Shown in pieces: positions 37,241 to 44,913 of a DNA stretch of 64,000 nt. Position 1 is the stretch's first letter. Each line of letters starts with the position of its first letter. The DNA comes from Terriglobia bacterium (lineage in GTDB: Bacteria; Acidobacteriota; Terriglobia; Terriglobales; Acidobacteriaceae), in assembly GCA_020073385.1 (NCBI GenBank), contig JAIQFH010000016.1:56672-120671 (forward strand), written 5' to 3'. The position numbers were made by a program, and so were the translations under genes. The notes under the pieces are model-generated. The model saw only the letters and a list, made by a program, of their open reading frames with translations. It made no database searches and had not been told where the DNA came from.

Positions 37241-38332
37241 TCAGGGGCGAGCCTCAATAACCAGGTTGAACGGCGTTTCCATGGCCACCTTCGCGCTTCG
37301 GAACCCGGCATCCTTGAGGATTGCAAGCAATTGGGTAGCGCCAGCCTGCGCTCCCAGTGAATAGCGTCCTCCTTGCGACAGGGCGTTCTGGGTACAGAAA
37401 CCAGCGGAAGCCGAGTAGTACATCCTTGCTACAGGGCCGACATTTTCCTCAGCCCGGTCCTTTGCGAACGGTTCCACCAGCATGAGTGCACCATTGGGGG
37501 CCATTGCCTGCCGGCAAGACCAGACCGCTTCCAGCGGATCACCCATGTCGTGGAATGAATCCATGAAGCAGACCAGGTCGAACCTCTCCTTGCTGCTCGC
37601 AAGCACCCGCGCGGTTCCCACCTCAAAGCGAATCTGATCGGCCACTCCGGCCTGCTTCGCTCGTTCCCGCGCCACGGTAATCGAAGATTCATGGTAGTCA
37701 ATTCCCACGAACTTGGACTTCGGAAAAGCCTGCGCCATCAGGATGGCCGAGGCGCCGTGCCCGCAGCCGACGTCGGCTACACATCCGCCATTTTCTAACT
37801 TCTCCTGGACACCGCTGAGAGATGGAATCCAGGTTTGAGTCAGGTGCGCCCGGTATCCGTTGCGAAAAAAGGCCTCCGTTGCGGTGAACAGCCGGCAATT
37901 GTGTTCGTGCCAGCCCATTCCCTTGCCAGAACGAAAAGCGGCGAGGATTTGGTCTTCGTCATGCCACAACGAAGCCGCTACGTCAAAAGCCGGCGTAAGA
38001 AATGCGGGACTATCCGGATTCGCCAGTACAAAAACGTGTTCAGGTGGCAGTAAGTACTGGTTGGTGTCAGTGTCGAACAGCACATATCCGCCCGCGACCT
38101 GCCCGTTAAGCCACTCTCGGACAGAGCGCTCGTTGGTGGCGGTGCGGCGTGCCAGTTCATCCGAATGGATGGGACCACTCTCTGCCATGGCCCGGTAAAG
38201 GCCGAGCTTGTGCCCAAGGTTGGTCATGACACCAGCCATGGCGGCTGCGAGATCGGTGACCACCTGACCGGCGAACTGCTCGATTCTCCGCTGCATGTCT
38301 TCCCTGATGGGATTGGAACTGGGACTCTGCAT
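37241..38332 (-). CDS. class I SAM-dependent methyltransferase with N-terminal winged helix
   Basis: A 363-aa methyltransferase. The N-terminal part (about 20-100) is a dimerising winged-helix as in small-molecule O-methyltransferases (LGLYRAMAESGPIHSDELARR). The Rossmann core has motif I VADVGCGHGASAILMA, an acidic ribose-binding stretch FVGIDYHESS and FDLVCFMDSFHDMGDP. The start is ATG 38332, sharing one base with the stop of the upstream gene (TAATG), so it is translationally coupled to the YdhR-like protein. The pairing suggests tailoring of one small molecule. Confidence 0.85.
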   Translation of the reverse strand: MQSPSSNPIREDMQRRIEQFAGQVVTDLAAAMAGVMTNLGHKLGLYRAMAESGPIHSDELARRTATNERSVREWLNGQVAGGYVLFDTDTNQYLLPPEHVFVLANPDSPAFLTPAFDVAASLWHDEDQILAAFRSGKGMGWHEHNCRLFTATEAFFRNGYRAHLTQTWIPSLSGVQEKLENGGCVADVGCGHGASAILMAQAFPKSKFVGIDYHESSITVARERAKQAGVADQIRFEVGTARVLASSKERFDLVCFMDSFHDMGDPLEAVWSCRQAMAPNGALMLVEPFAKDRAEENVGPVARMYYSASAGFCTQNALSQGGRYSLGAQAGATQLLAILKDAGFRSAKVAMETPFNLVIEARP

Positions 38333-38712
38333 TACTGACCTCCTGCCATCAGGGCGTCTGGTTCTGAATATTGCACGCAAAAATCCGGCAGAGGAGCCCG
38401 CGTGAGAGCCGAGAGGGAACTCTCTATATCCCATAGCTGGGACTGGGTGGATACTACAGCAGGATTGTTGCGCACGGCCTGGACTACCGGGTGGTTCAGG
38501 TAAGCCTTGGCGGTTTCACGGTTGGCAAATAGATACATGCCTCCCATCTCAAACTCCTCCTCCTGGAAGACCCATATCTTCCAGATCAGACCTTCTACCG
38601 AGGCAATGACGATAGCGGCTTCTCGGCTCCGGGCAAGCAAAACATCTGGCGGTACCCGCAACTTGAAGCGCAGGTGCAAGACGGTGTAGGTGGTAGCGCT
38701 CTTCTCTGACAT
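38332..38712 (-). CDS. YdhR/ABM-like monooxygenase-fold protein
   Basis: A 126-aa protein of the dimeric ferredoxin-like monooxygenase group related to YdhR: VLHLRFKLRVPPDVLLA, SVEGLIWKIWVFQEEEFEMGGMYLFANRETAKAYLNHP. These cofactor-free or quinone-handling proteins often act on aromatic or polyketide-like compounds. GGAG lies seven bases before ATG 38712. It leads the two-gene operon, whose promoter region holds the tandem repeats at 38788-38820. Confidence 0.78.
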   Translation of the reverse strand: MSEKSATTYTVLHLRFKLRVPPDVLLARSREAAIVIASVEGLIWKIWVFQEEEFEMGGMYLFANRETAKAYLNHPVVQAVRNNPAVVSTQSQLWDIESSLSALTRAPLPDFCVQYSEPDALMAGGQ

Positions 38713-38787
38713 TTCGTTTCTCCAATGTGTTTAACTCTGCATCTGTGGCAGATACAAGTTGAGTCTAGGAGTCCTGGAATGTTCCGA

Positions 38788-38820
38788 GATGAGAGCATGA
38801 TGAGAACATGATGAGAATTG
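38788..38820 (-). promoter_or_regulatory. three tandem 11-bp direct repeats upstream of the operon
   Basis: GATGAGAGCAT, GATGAGAACAT and GATGAGAATTG follow without gaps, each beginning with the heptamer GATGAGA. The 11-bp period places every copy on one DNA face, as for OmpR/SARP-type winged-helix activators. A possible promoter (ATTCCA 38780-38775, TTGTAT 38757-38752) lies just downstream. The rest of the gap to 39054 shows no other feature. Confidence 0.65.
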
Positions 38821-39054
38821 GGGACTGTGCCGCTGCAGCCGCTGCTGCATGCTGGTGGCTTGAGGAGATCGATGGCCGGATGACATCCGCCGAAAGGGGT
38901 CCGATCGAAACCAACGCGAAGTGATGACTGACGTTGGCTCGTGGTGGACGCTGGACCAGTTTTTCCGGATCGAATTTTTCAAGAGCCACAGGCCATTTCA
39001 TCCGTGAGCGACAGGAAGGTTGAAATGGCGAGTGGTTGGTGAAAATGCGACTAA

Positions 39055-39318
39055 TCAGGTCTTAGTCGGTACCATCCTCGAAACAATCGCGGCCACTACG
39101 GGCGGCTCGTGCTGGCCTAGCTCGCCTTCGAGAGTGTAGGAGCGCTCGAAGGCGTTGGGCCCGGTGATTTTCATTTCCCAGCGATCATTTGCCTGCGAGC
39201 CCAGGATTACGACCCGCCAGTCGCCGGAGCGATCCGCGAAGATGTGCTCGATGATGGCTTCCAACTCCCGTTGCAGTGTCGGATCACCGGTATTGTGCAT
39301 TTCGACCGTCACAGCCAT
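39055..39318 (-). CDS. small protein of unknown function
   Basis: An 87-aa protein starting at ATG 39318: MAVTVEMHNTGDPTLQREL, a helix EAIIEHIFADRSGDWRVVILGSQ, then strands ending VVAAIVSRMVPTKT. Alternating helix and strand predictions look like a small alpha/beta fold, not random sequence. The ribosome-binding site is weak. No family recognised. Confidence 0.55.
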   Translation of the reverse strand: MAVTVEMHNTGDPTLQRELEAIIEHIFADRSGDWRVVILGSQANDRWEMKITGPNAFERSYTLEGELGQHEPPVVAAIVSRMVPTKT

Positions 39319-39393
39319 AGGCTGAGTCTACGACATACCTCTGCTCTCTTTGGGGATCATTCTGTGAATTCCGGGTAATGGAAGAAGCTTACA

Positions 39394-39409
39394 CGCAGAG
39401 AGCGCTGAG
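39394..39409 (+). repeat. copy of a GC-rich dispersed repeat
   Basis: CGCAGAGAGCGCTGAG here is identical to 46608-46623 inside a long hairpin. It sits in the gap upstream of the deacetylase gene, followed by a diverged partial copy (CGCAGAGCGCGCGGAG). Confidence 0.6.
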
Positions 39410-39532
39410 GTTTCGCAGAGCGCGCGGAGAAAATCTGGGGAAACCGCCGACTTTTCTTGGCTGGCTTTCCTAAGGGCCATCGACAATGGTAATTAGCGGG
39501 CAGCGGTACCAGCCTCCAATAATCAAGGAGCG

Positions 39533-40354
39533 GTGTCAAAAATCACACTGGGTATGGGGATGCGCTCCTCCAAGGTCATCATTCTTCTCGCGCTGCTACT
39601 GGCTGCCGGCGTCGCTTCTTCAACCGACAAACTCATTGCACTAACCTTTGACGACGGGCCACGGCCCTACGTCCTGTTCGGCTCGAAGGGGGAGCATCCG
39701 GGGCCGGGGCTGGTCAACGTGCTCGACAGCAACGGCGTCAAGGCGACGTTTTTCGTCGTGGGATGGCGGCTCACGCCTAAGACGTGGGGAGAGCGGCGCG
39801 CCGAAGAGAATGTCGGGATCACGTGCCTCGACGCGGCGGAGCAACTGGTGCGGCACGGCTTCGAATTGGAAGACCACACTTATAGCCACGTCGAGCTGCG
39901 CAGCGCGGAGCGGAAAAAGGGAGAGCAGTGGGTGCTGGGCGACGTGAACCGGGGAGCGGAAGCGATCAGGGCGGTTACGGGCACGGCGCCGCGCTACTTG
40001 CGTCCTCCAGATTGGATCATTCCTGACGATGCGCGTCACGATCTGGAGCGGCAAGGCTATCAACTGCTGACTATCTCGTCGGAGAATCCGATTGCGTTAC
40101 GTGACATTAATTCGCTCGATTATCTTTGCGCCGGTCGAAATCCCTCGGGATGCCCCAAGCCTTCTCTGACCGGCGGAGTGCTGAAGCAGATCGAGCAGCG
40201 GGAAAAGCACGGGGTGTACACGCACATTCTTGCTTTCCATGAACTGTCGACGACGGCGGCGGTGATGCCGGAGTTGATTACTGAGCTCAAGGCGCGGGGA
40301 TACCGCTTTGTCACGCTGAGCGAGTACATGCGGCTGGTGGCGGGGAAAAAGTAG
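39533..40354 (+). CDS. secreted polysaccharide deacetylase (NodB domain)
   Basis: A protein of about 273 aa with a signal peptide (MRSSKVIILLALLLAAGVAS) and a NodB-type carbohydrate esterase 4 domain. Motif 1 LTFDDGPRP (catalytic base Asp and metal Asp), motif 2 DHTYSH (metal His pair), motif 3 RYLRPPDW; motifs 4-5 are less exact (ILAFHEL). It probably deacetylates a surface or cell-wall polysaccharide. GTG 39533 sits only two bases after AAGGAG; ATG at 39554 or 39560 may be used instead. Confidence 0.88.
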   Translation: MSKITLGMGMRSSKVIILLALLLAAGVASSTDKLIALTFDDGPRPYVLFGSKGEHPGPGLVNVLDSNGVKATFFVVGWRLTPKTWGERRAEENVGITCLDAAEQLVRHGFELEDHTYSHVELRSAERKKGEQWVLGDVNRGAEAIRAVTGTAPRYLRPPDWIIPDDARHDLERQGYQLLTISSENPIALRDINSLDYLCAGRNPSGCPKPSLTGGVLKQIEQREKHGVYTHILAFHELSTTAAVMPELITELKARGYRFVTLSEYMRLVAGKK

Positions 40355-40468
40355 TTGATGAATGCGGTGGCGATATTTCGCCGATTACCCATCCCTCCTG
40401 CAACATGCGATCCTAGAATTACCATAGGTGAAATCAACTCAGGGACACTGGTCCGACGTGCCCCTCAA

Positions 40469-40522
40469 GGGCTAAAAGCCCGCGTCTTTTCTGGCTTCGG
40501 ACGGCGCGGCTAGAAGCCCGCG
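40469..40522. repeat. palindromic hairpin pair
   Basis: GGGCT-AAA-AGCCC (40469-40481), then an imperfect hairpin around GCGCGGCTAGAAGCCCGCGC (40503-40522), lie between two co-directional genes. They match the dispersed GGCT-nn-AGCC type. Confidence 0.55.
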
Positions 40523-40623
40523 CCCTCTCGAAGACCACTTATGAGACAAGTTCTGAGTGTGGCACTTGAGAAAGTGTCGTGCCTCTGCGCCCTCGTTCCC
40601 GCTGCTTGCGGTATTTGTTGTGC

Positions 40624-41214
40624 ATGCCACGACTTCTACTCCTCTTCTCGATCGTCGGAGGCCTGACGACACTCTCATACGCACAATACGCAGAAGACTC
40701 TCCGCCGCGGTTCGAAGTGTATGGCCTGGCATCTGGCCTGAAGACGGTCGACGCCACCGGTACTCTAGTCGTCGTGAATCCGGGACCTAATTCGCCTCTC
40801 GGATTCACTCCGAGCGGGCTTGCCTCCGGCGCGCGGGCCGGCTTCGTGCGGCGGCACGAGAACGTCGGGTTAGTCGCCGATCTCGGATTCCACAAGTATT
40901 CCGACCGCACCGGGTCGACCTCACTCGCGCCTCTCATGGTGGGCCTTCGGGTTTATTCCGATGAACACTATCGAACCAGCTTCTTCGGCGAAGGGTTGGT
41001 GGGGGCGTACCGGTGGACAGTAAATTCGGGGAACGTTCATTTCACGACCGGCAAGGGAATTGTGTTGGGCGGTGGAGGGATGGATATTCGGCTGACCCGG
41101 GGGCTGGTCTGGCGGGTTTTTGAATTTCAGATCGGGCTCGCAGGCGCGCGGAATGGCCCGCTTTTGACGGGCGGGCCCTCCACGGGGATCGCATATCGAT
41201 TCGGGGGACGTTGA
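40624..41214 (+). CDS. outer-membrane beta-barrel protein (OmpA/OmpW-like size)
   Basis: A 196-aa protein with signal peptide MPRLLLLFSIVGGLTTLSYA and alternating strands typical of an eight-stranded barrel: FEVYGLASGLKTV, ARAGFVRRHENVGLVADLGFHKY, LAPLMVGLRVYSDEHYRTSFFGEGLVGAY, ending GIAYRFGGR. No catalytic motif. A GTG at 40579 in the same frame could lengthen the N-terminus by 15 residues; neither start has a strong ribosome-binding site. Confidence 0.72.
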   Translation: MPRLLLLFSIVGGLTTLSYAQYAEDSPPRFEVYGLASGLKTVDATGTLVVVNPGPNSPLGFTPSGLASGARAGFVRRHENVGLVADLGFHKYSDRTGSTSLAPLMVGLRVYSDEHYRTSFFGEGLVGAYRWTVNSGNVHFTTGKGIVLGGGGMDIRLTRGLVWRVFEFQIGLAGARNGPLLTGGPSTGIAYRFGGR

Positions 41215-41320
41215 ACTCTTACGGCCGCTGGGTTATGCGAATGTAGCGATAAGGGACGGTGAGTAACTGTTACGCGACATCACCGCACGTCGAATAGGAA
41301 CTCGTTCTCTGACGATGTGA

Positions 41321-41366
41321 GTTGAAAAATTCAACAGTCGTCGTCGGATTTTTGAAGAGCCGACGA
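41321..41366 (+). terminator. two hairpins downstream of the outer-membrane protein gene
   Basis: GTTGAA-AAA-TTCAAC (41321-41335) and TCGTCGG/CCGACGA (41341-41347 with 41360-41366) lie 107-152 bases after the stop at 41214. The second is followed by AAGTTTTCTTG. They could end transcription; the rest of the 41215-41738 gap holds only the doubtful small gene below. Confidence 0.4.
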
Positions 41367-41431
41367 AAGTTTTCTTGACTGGTGAGACTCTCAGAATTCA
41401 TCATTTCCGACGCCAATTCGTGAGTTTTGAA

Positions 41432-41623
41432 ATGAAGACTCGAATCTGTTACGTAATGTCCCTTCTGAGAATCCACCGACCAGACTGCGATCACTGCATG
41501 GCTCGCCTGACGTGCGGGGAGGAGATGCGTAGACGGCTGGAAGAGTTGAATGGGCGGCCGCACATGTTTTCGCGCGAAAAGAGAGATGCGAAAGCAGCGA
41601 ACGCTTCCGGGCGAGTCGCGTAA
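41432..41623 (+). CDS. possible small Cys-containing protein
   Basis: A 63-codon frame with RPDCDHCMARLTCGEEMRRR, a CxxC plus third Cys pattern that could bind metal, then a basic tail. The ribosome-binding site is weak and no family is known; coding is possible but unproven. Confidence 0.3.
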   Translation: MKTRICYVMSLLRIHRPDCDHCMARLTCGEEMRRRLEELNGRPHMFSREKRDAKAANASGRVA

Positions 41624-41738
41624 CCGTCGAAATTAGACCACTGCGTTTCACTCATTCAGAGTTCCCCGACTGGTTTCTCGGGAAACGTCCTGCCGATGCC
41701 CGCCTTTTCGTGTGTGCACCTGTTAACGCGGACGCCGC

Positions 41739-42236
41739 TTACTTCTTGCGCATCCACACGCTCCAGGTGACCGGGCCGGCTTCCTCATCGGTGATTGGAT
41801 GGCCCGCCAGTTTGAGGGCTAGCTTGATCTGGCCATGATGGTATCCCTCGTGCCAGATCATGTGCTGGAGGAAAAGGATTGGGTGGTCGTAGTGAAGCTC
41901 CATTTCGCGGCCGGACTCCACGCGGCCCTTTACCGCTTCCCGCACGACCTTTGCGCTGTCGTTCAGCATCTGCGCGATGCGATTCGTATCACCCTCAGAC
42001 GCCCACTCCTTCTCGGGCAGGGTTTTGGCGAACTCGGGGGCGTCCTCGGAAATGAACACCAATCGCACATAGTGAATGTGGGTGAAAAGCTCGGCGATGG
42101 TTGGGCTGCCCTCCATCGGCGTGATATTGAGTGCGCCCGCGGGGAGAGCACGGAGTAAGTTGACGAGGATGGTGTTGTTGCGGTCCCAGGAGTCTAAAAG
42201 GTCGTTAAGCAGGTGTTGGTCGGGTGCCTCGCGCAT
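41739..42236 (-). CDS. DinB-family protein
   Basis: A 165-aa four-helix-bundle protein with the DinB/YfiT metal triad: His in ELFTHIHYVR (about 50) and two His in WHEGYHHGQIK (about 133-137). The family includes putative thiol-S-transferases using bacillithiol or other thiols; the substrate here is unknown. GGAAG precedes ATG 42236. The promoter region upstream now contains the left end of the 150-bp element at 42269. Confidence 0.88.
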   Translation of the reverse strand: MREAPDQHLLNDLLDSWDRNNTILVNLLRALPAGALNITPMEGSPTIAELFTHIHYVRLVFISEDAPEFAKTLPEKEWASEGDTNRIAQMLNDSAKVVREAVKGRVESGREMELHYDHPILFLQHMIWHEGYHHGQIKLALKLAGHPITDEEAGPVTWSVWMRKK

Positions 42237-42268
42237 CTCTACGCTTCCACTGAACGTGAAAATGTCGT

Positions 42269-42418
42269 CTTAACAGGTTACGGAAAAACTCCGATCGCCG
42301 CGATAGGCGGCCATTGGGGCTGAAGCCCATTGTTGATTCTGCGCGCTTTACGCGGCGCTAAAGCGCCGCTCTTCCACATTACCATCGGCATTCAAGAGTT
42401 TTTCCGCAACCTCTTAAG
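42269..42418. mobile_element. MITE-like element, about 150 bp, with 23-bp inverted ends
   Basis: The ends (42269-42291 and 42396-42418) are inverted copies differing at only two of 23 positions, each beginning with a TTAA motif and containing CGGAAAAACTC. GTCGT occurs on both flanks (42264-42268 and 42418-42422), consistent with a target duplication. The interior holds GGGCT-GA-AGCCC (42317-42328) and GCGGCGCT-AA-AGCGCCGC (42352-42369). It has no coding capacity and would need a transposase in trans. Its right end supplies the stop codon of the DUF3500 gene. Confidence 0.72.
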
Positions 42419-43682
42419 TCGTGTGCGGATGCGCCAGATAGTGCTGCCGCAGCAGATCTTTGCCGTAGTCATTTCCATTGGGCGTGCGCACCACGCAGTG
42501 AATGTGCTGCTGAGTGGGTTTCGTCGGATCTGCGGCCAGCTTTCTTAGATTTGCGGGACGCTGGTGATCGAATTCAATCAGGATCACCGGGCTCTGCACG
42601 CGGTAGTAGAAGACACTGTCCGGTTGGGCGGCGCCGATCCATGTGAACCACGTGTTGTCGAGATGGCGGTCCACTTCGTCCATCTTCAGGCGGGAATGGC
42701 CTTCGTCCATGTTGCTGACGTAGAGGTGGATCAGGTCGCGCAGGCGCTGACGGGCTGGACCGGCCAATTCGTTGGTCCGCAATCCGGCGTAGTCGATCAC
42801 CACGTTGTCCTTGAAGGCTTCGGTCAGGTTGTTGTTGCCGGTTTTGGAGAATTCGAGGATCGCCTTTTTGCGCTGGGCGTCGGGGAGAGCCTTCAGCATT
42901 TCCAGGCCATCACTCTGTTCTTTTTGAAGGATCTCAATGCCTTTGTATTTGCCGGACGGAGCCTTCACTGGCTCCGAGCCTATAAACAAAGGGGTCATGA
43001 CGACCTGATCGCCGAGCACGAAATAGTTGATGATGGCGTGATGGCCTTCGAGCTTCCAGCCCCATGGATCGGTGGCTGACGGCTTGCCATAAATCTGGAT
43101 GTAGTAGAGCCACTCTCCCAGGAAGTCGTGATCTTCGGCCAGTTCGGCCAGGGTTTCGTTCAGGCGCATGATGTTGCGCGTCAGTTCGAACCCTTGCGAG
43201 CTGAGGGAAGCGCGGATCAACCCGAAGGCGGCTTCGCGCTGGCGATCCGTCATTTCGGCGAAACAGACGCCCTGGCGCGCGTAGAAGTGTTGATTCATCC
43301 ATTTGCGCCACTCAATGTCGTCCACCGGGTATATGGTTCTGGCCAATTGATGGGGCGTGAGAGCGTCGATGAACGCCGCCGCGGCATTGCGTACCGGTTC
43401 GGTCGAGACTCCGGTGGGCTTGATTTCGAAGAGGCCGGGCATGACTTCGCCATTGGTAGTGATCCCCTTGAATGGTGCGGCCAGGCCCTCTTTCTCGTAG
43501 TCCTCTGACATTCTGCGAAACCGCTCGGCGATCTCGGATGGGCTCTGGGCTTCTTGCTGACCCATCACCCAGGGAGCGAGAACCGCAGCCCCGATCAATG
43601 AGGAGACAAAATCGCGGCGCGTCGGCCCTGTTGAGAGCGGATGCTTGTGCACATGGTCATGGTGATGCGGCTTGTGCGTCAT
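42414..43682 (-). CDS. Tat-exported DUF3500 protein
   Basis: A 422-aa protein. The N-terminus is unusually His-rich (HKPHHHDHVHKH) and is followed by a twin-arginine signal (TRRDFVSSLIGAAVLAPW). The DUF3500 body includes DDIEWRKWMNQHFYARQGVC, GEWLYYIQIYGKPSATDPWGWKLEGHH and HIHCVVRTPNGNDYG. Function of the family is unknown. ATG 43682 follows GGGGA. The stop TAA at 42416-42414 lies in the terminal repeat of the MITE-like element, so the native C-terminus was probably altered by a few residues. Confidence 0.85.
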   Translation of the reverse strand: MTHKPHHHDHVHKHPLSTGPTRRDFVSSLIGAAVLAPWVMGQQEAQSPSEIAERFRRMSEDYEKEGLAAPFKGITTNGEVMPGLFEIKPTGVSTEPVRNAAAAFIDALTPHQLARTIYPVDDIEWRKWMNQHFYARQGVCFAEMTDRQREAAFGLIRASLSSQGFELTRNIMRLNETLAELAEDHDFLGEWLYYIQIYGKPSATDPWGWKLEGHHAIINYFVLGDQVVMTPLFIGSEPVKAPSGKYKGIEILQKEQSDGLEMLKALPDAQRKKAILEFSKTGNNNLTEAFKDNVVIDYAGLRTNELAGPARQRLRDLIHLYVSNMDEGHSRLKMDEVDRHLDNTWFTWIGAAQPDSVFYYRVQSPVILIEFDHQRPANLRKLAADPTKPTQQHIHCVVRTPNGNDYGKDLLRQHYLAHPHTT

Positions 43683-43810
43683 GAGAATCCCCAACTCGAA
43701 GTGGCGGCAAGATAGCATGAGCGTCCGAGTCATCGCAAACGACGAGTATTTCCGCAGCATGAACGAACGTGATAAGGTGCCTCGGGCGGAATTCCGCCAG
43801 AGCGAGAACC

Positions 43811-44860
43811 ATGCAAAGACGCACATTCATGAACATGACGGCTGGCGCGGTGACGGCGCTGGCATTCGATCCCCTGGCGCGCGCCACGGGGCATGAACGG
43901 GAGGCGCTACAGGCGAAGACTCCGGTGGCGTATCCCGATCCGGCGGTGGAGGTCGTCGATCCGCGCTTCGCGAAATACAGAGTCCAGAGCGCCGCGGTCG
44001 AAAGACTGTACACGGGCACGCGTTGGGCGGAAGGCCCGGTCTGGTTTGGCGACGGGCGCTATCTTCTATTCAGCGACATTCCGAACAATCGCATGCTGCG
44101 ATGGCTGGAAGATACGGGGGAAGTGAGCGTTTTCCGCAATCCTTCGAATTACGGCAACGGCAACTCTCGAGACAGGCAGGGAAGGCTGCTCACTTGCGAG
44201 CACGATTCGCGGCGGCTCACCCGTACCGAGCATGACGGCACGATCACGGTGCTGATGGACCACTTTCAAGGCAAACCATTCAACGCCCCGAACGATCTGG
44301 CGGTTCATTCGGACGGAGCGATCTGGTTCACCGATCCGGGCTACGGCATTATGTCGAACTACGAAGGGCACAAGGCGGCGTTTGAACTGCCGGCGAACGT
44401 CTACCGTCTCGATCCGAATACGCGCGAAGCAACTGTGGTGGTGAGCGATATGGACAAGCCGAACGGCATTTGTTTCTCGCCCGATGAGAAGAAGTTGTAC
44501 ATCGTTGATACGGGCGAACCCAAACATCCCGGCGATCCTCGGCCGATTCGTGTGTACGACGTTGAAAATGGCACGAAGCTGAAGAACGGGCGCATGTTTG
44601 TGAACATGGCCCCCGGATCGTCGGATGGCATTCGCTGCGATGTGGATGGCAATGTCTGGTCTGCCGCGGGATGGGGCCCCGACGGATTCAGTGGAGTGCA
44701 CGTATTCGCGCCCGACGGGGTCTTGATCGGCAGAATTCATCTACCGGAAACTTGCGCCAATCTGTGTTTCGGCGGCGCTAAGAAAAACCGGCTGTTCATG
44801 GCGGCCAGCCAGTCGCTTTATGCGGTGTACGTAGGCACAGAGGGAGCGCAAGTGCCTTGA
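43811..44860 (+). CDS. Tat-exported SMP-30/gluconolactonase-like protein
   Basis: A 349-aa six-bladed propeller of the SMP-30/gluconolaconase/LRE group behind a Tat signal (QRRTFMNMTAGAVTAL). Conserved stretches: GTRWAEGPVWFGDGRYLLFSDI (metal-ligating Glu), NAPNDLAVHSDGAIWFTDPGYG (Asn and Asp), MDKPNGICFSPDEKKLYIVDTG and SSDGIRCDVDGNVW. It probably hydrolyses a sugar lactone in the periplasm. Divergent from the DUF3500 gene. Confidence 0.88.
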   Translation: MQRRTFMNMTAGAVTALAFDPLARATGHEREALQAKTPVAYPDPAVEVVDPRFAKYRVQSAAVERLYTGTRWAEGPVWFGDGRYLLFSDIPNNRMLRWLEDTGEVSVFRNPSNYGNGNSRDRQGRLLTCEHDSRRLTRTEHDGTITVLMDHFQGKPFNAPNDLAVHSDGAIWFTDPGYGIMSNYEGHKAAFELPANVYRLDPNTREATVVVSDMDKPNGICFSPDEKKLYIVDTGEPKHPGDPRPIRVYDVENGTKLKNGRMFVNMAPGSSDGIRCDVDGNVWSAAGWGPDGFSGVHVFAPDGVLIGRIHLPETCANLCFGGAKKNRLFMAASQSLYAVYVGTEGAQVP

Positions 44861-44913
44861 GCAAACCTTGCCAACATCGGAATCGGCTGCCATCAAGAAC
44901 AAAGGGGTAATCC

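Noticed and set aside
38731..38982. Small open frame over the tandem repeats
   Set aside because: Its coding would include the promoter repeats and it has no ribosome-binding site or homology.
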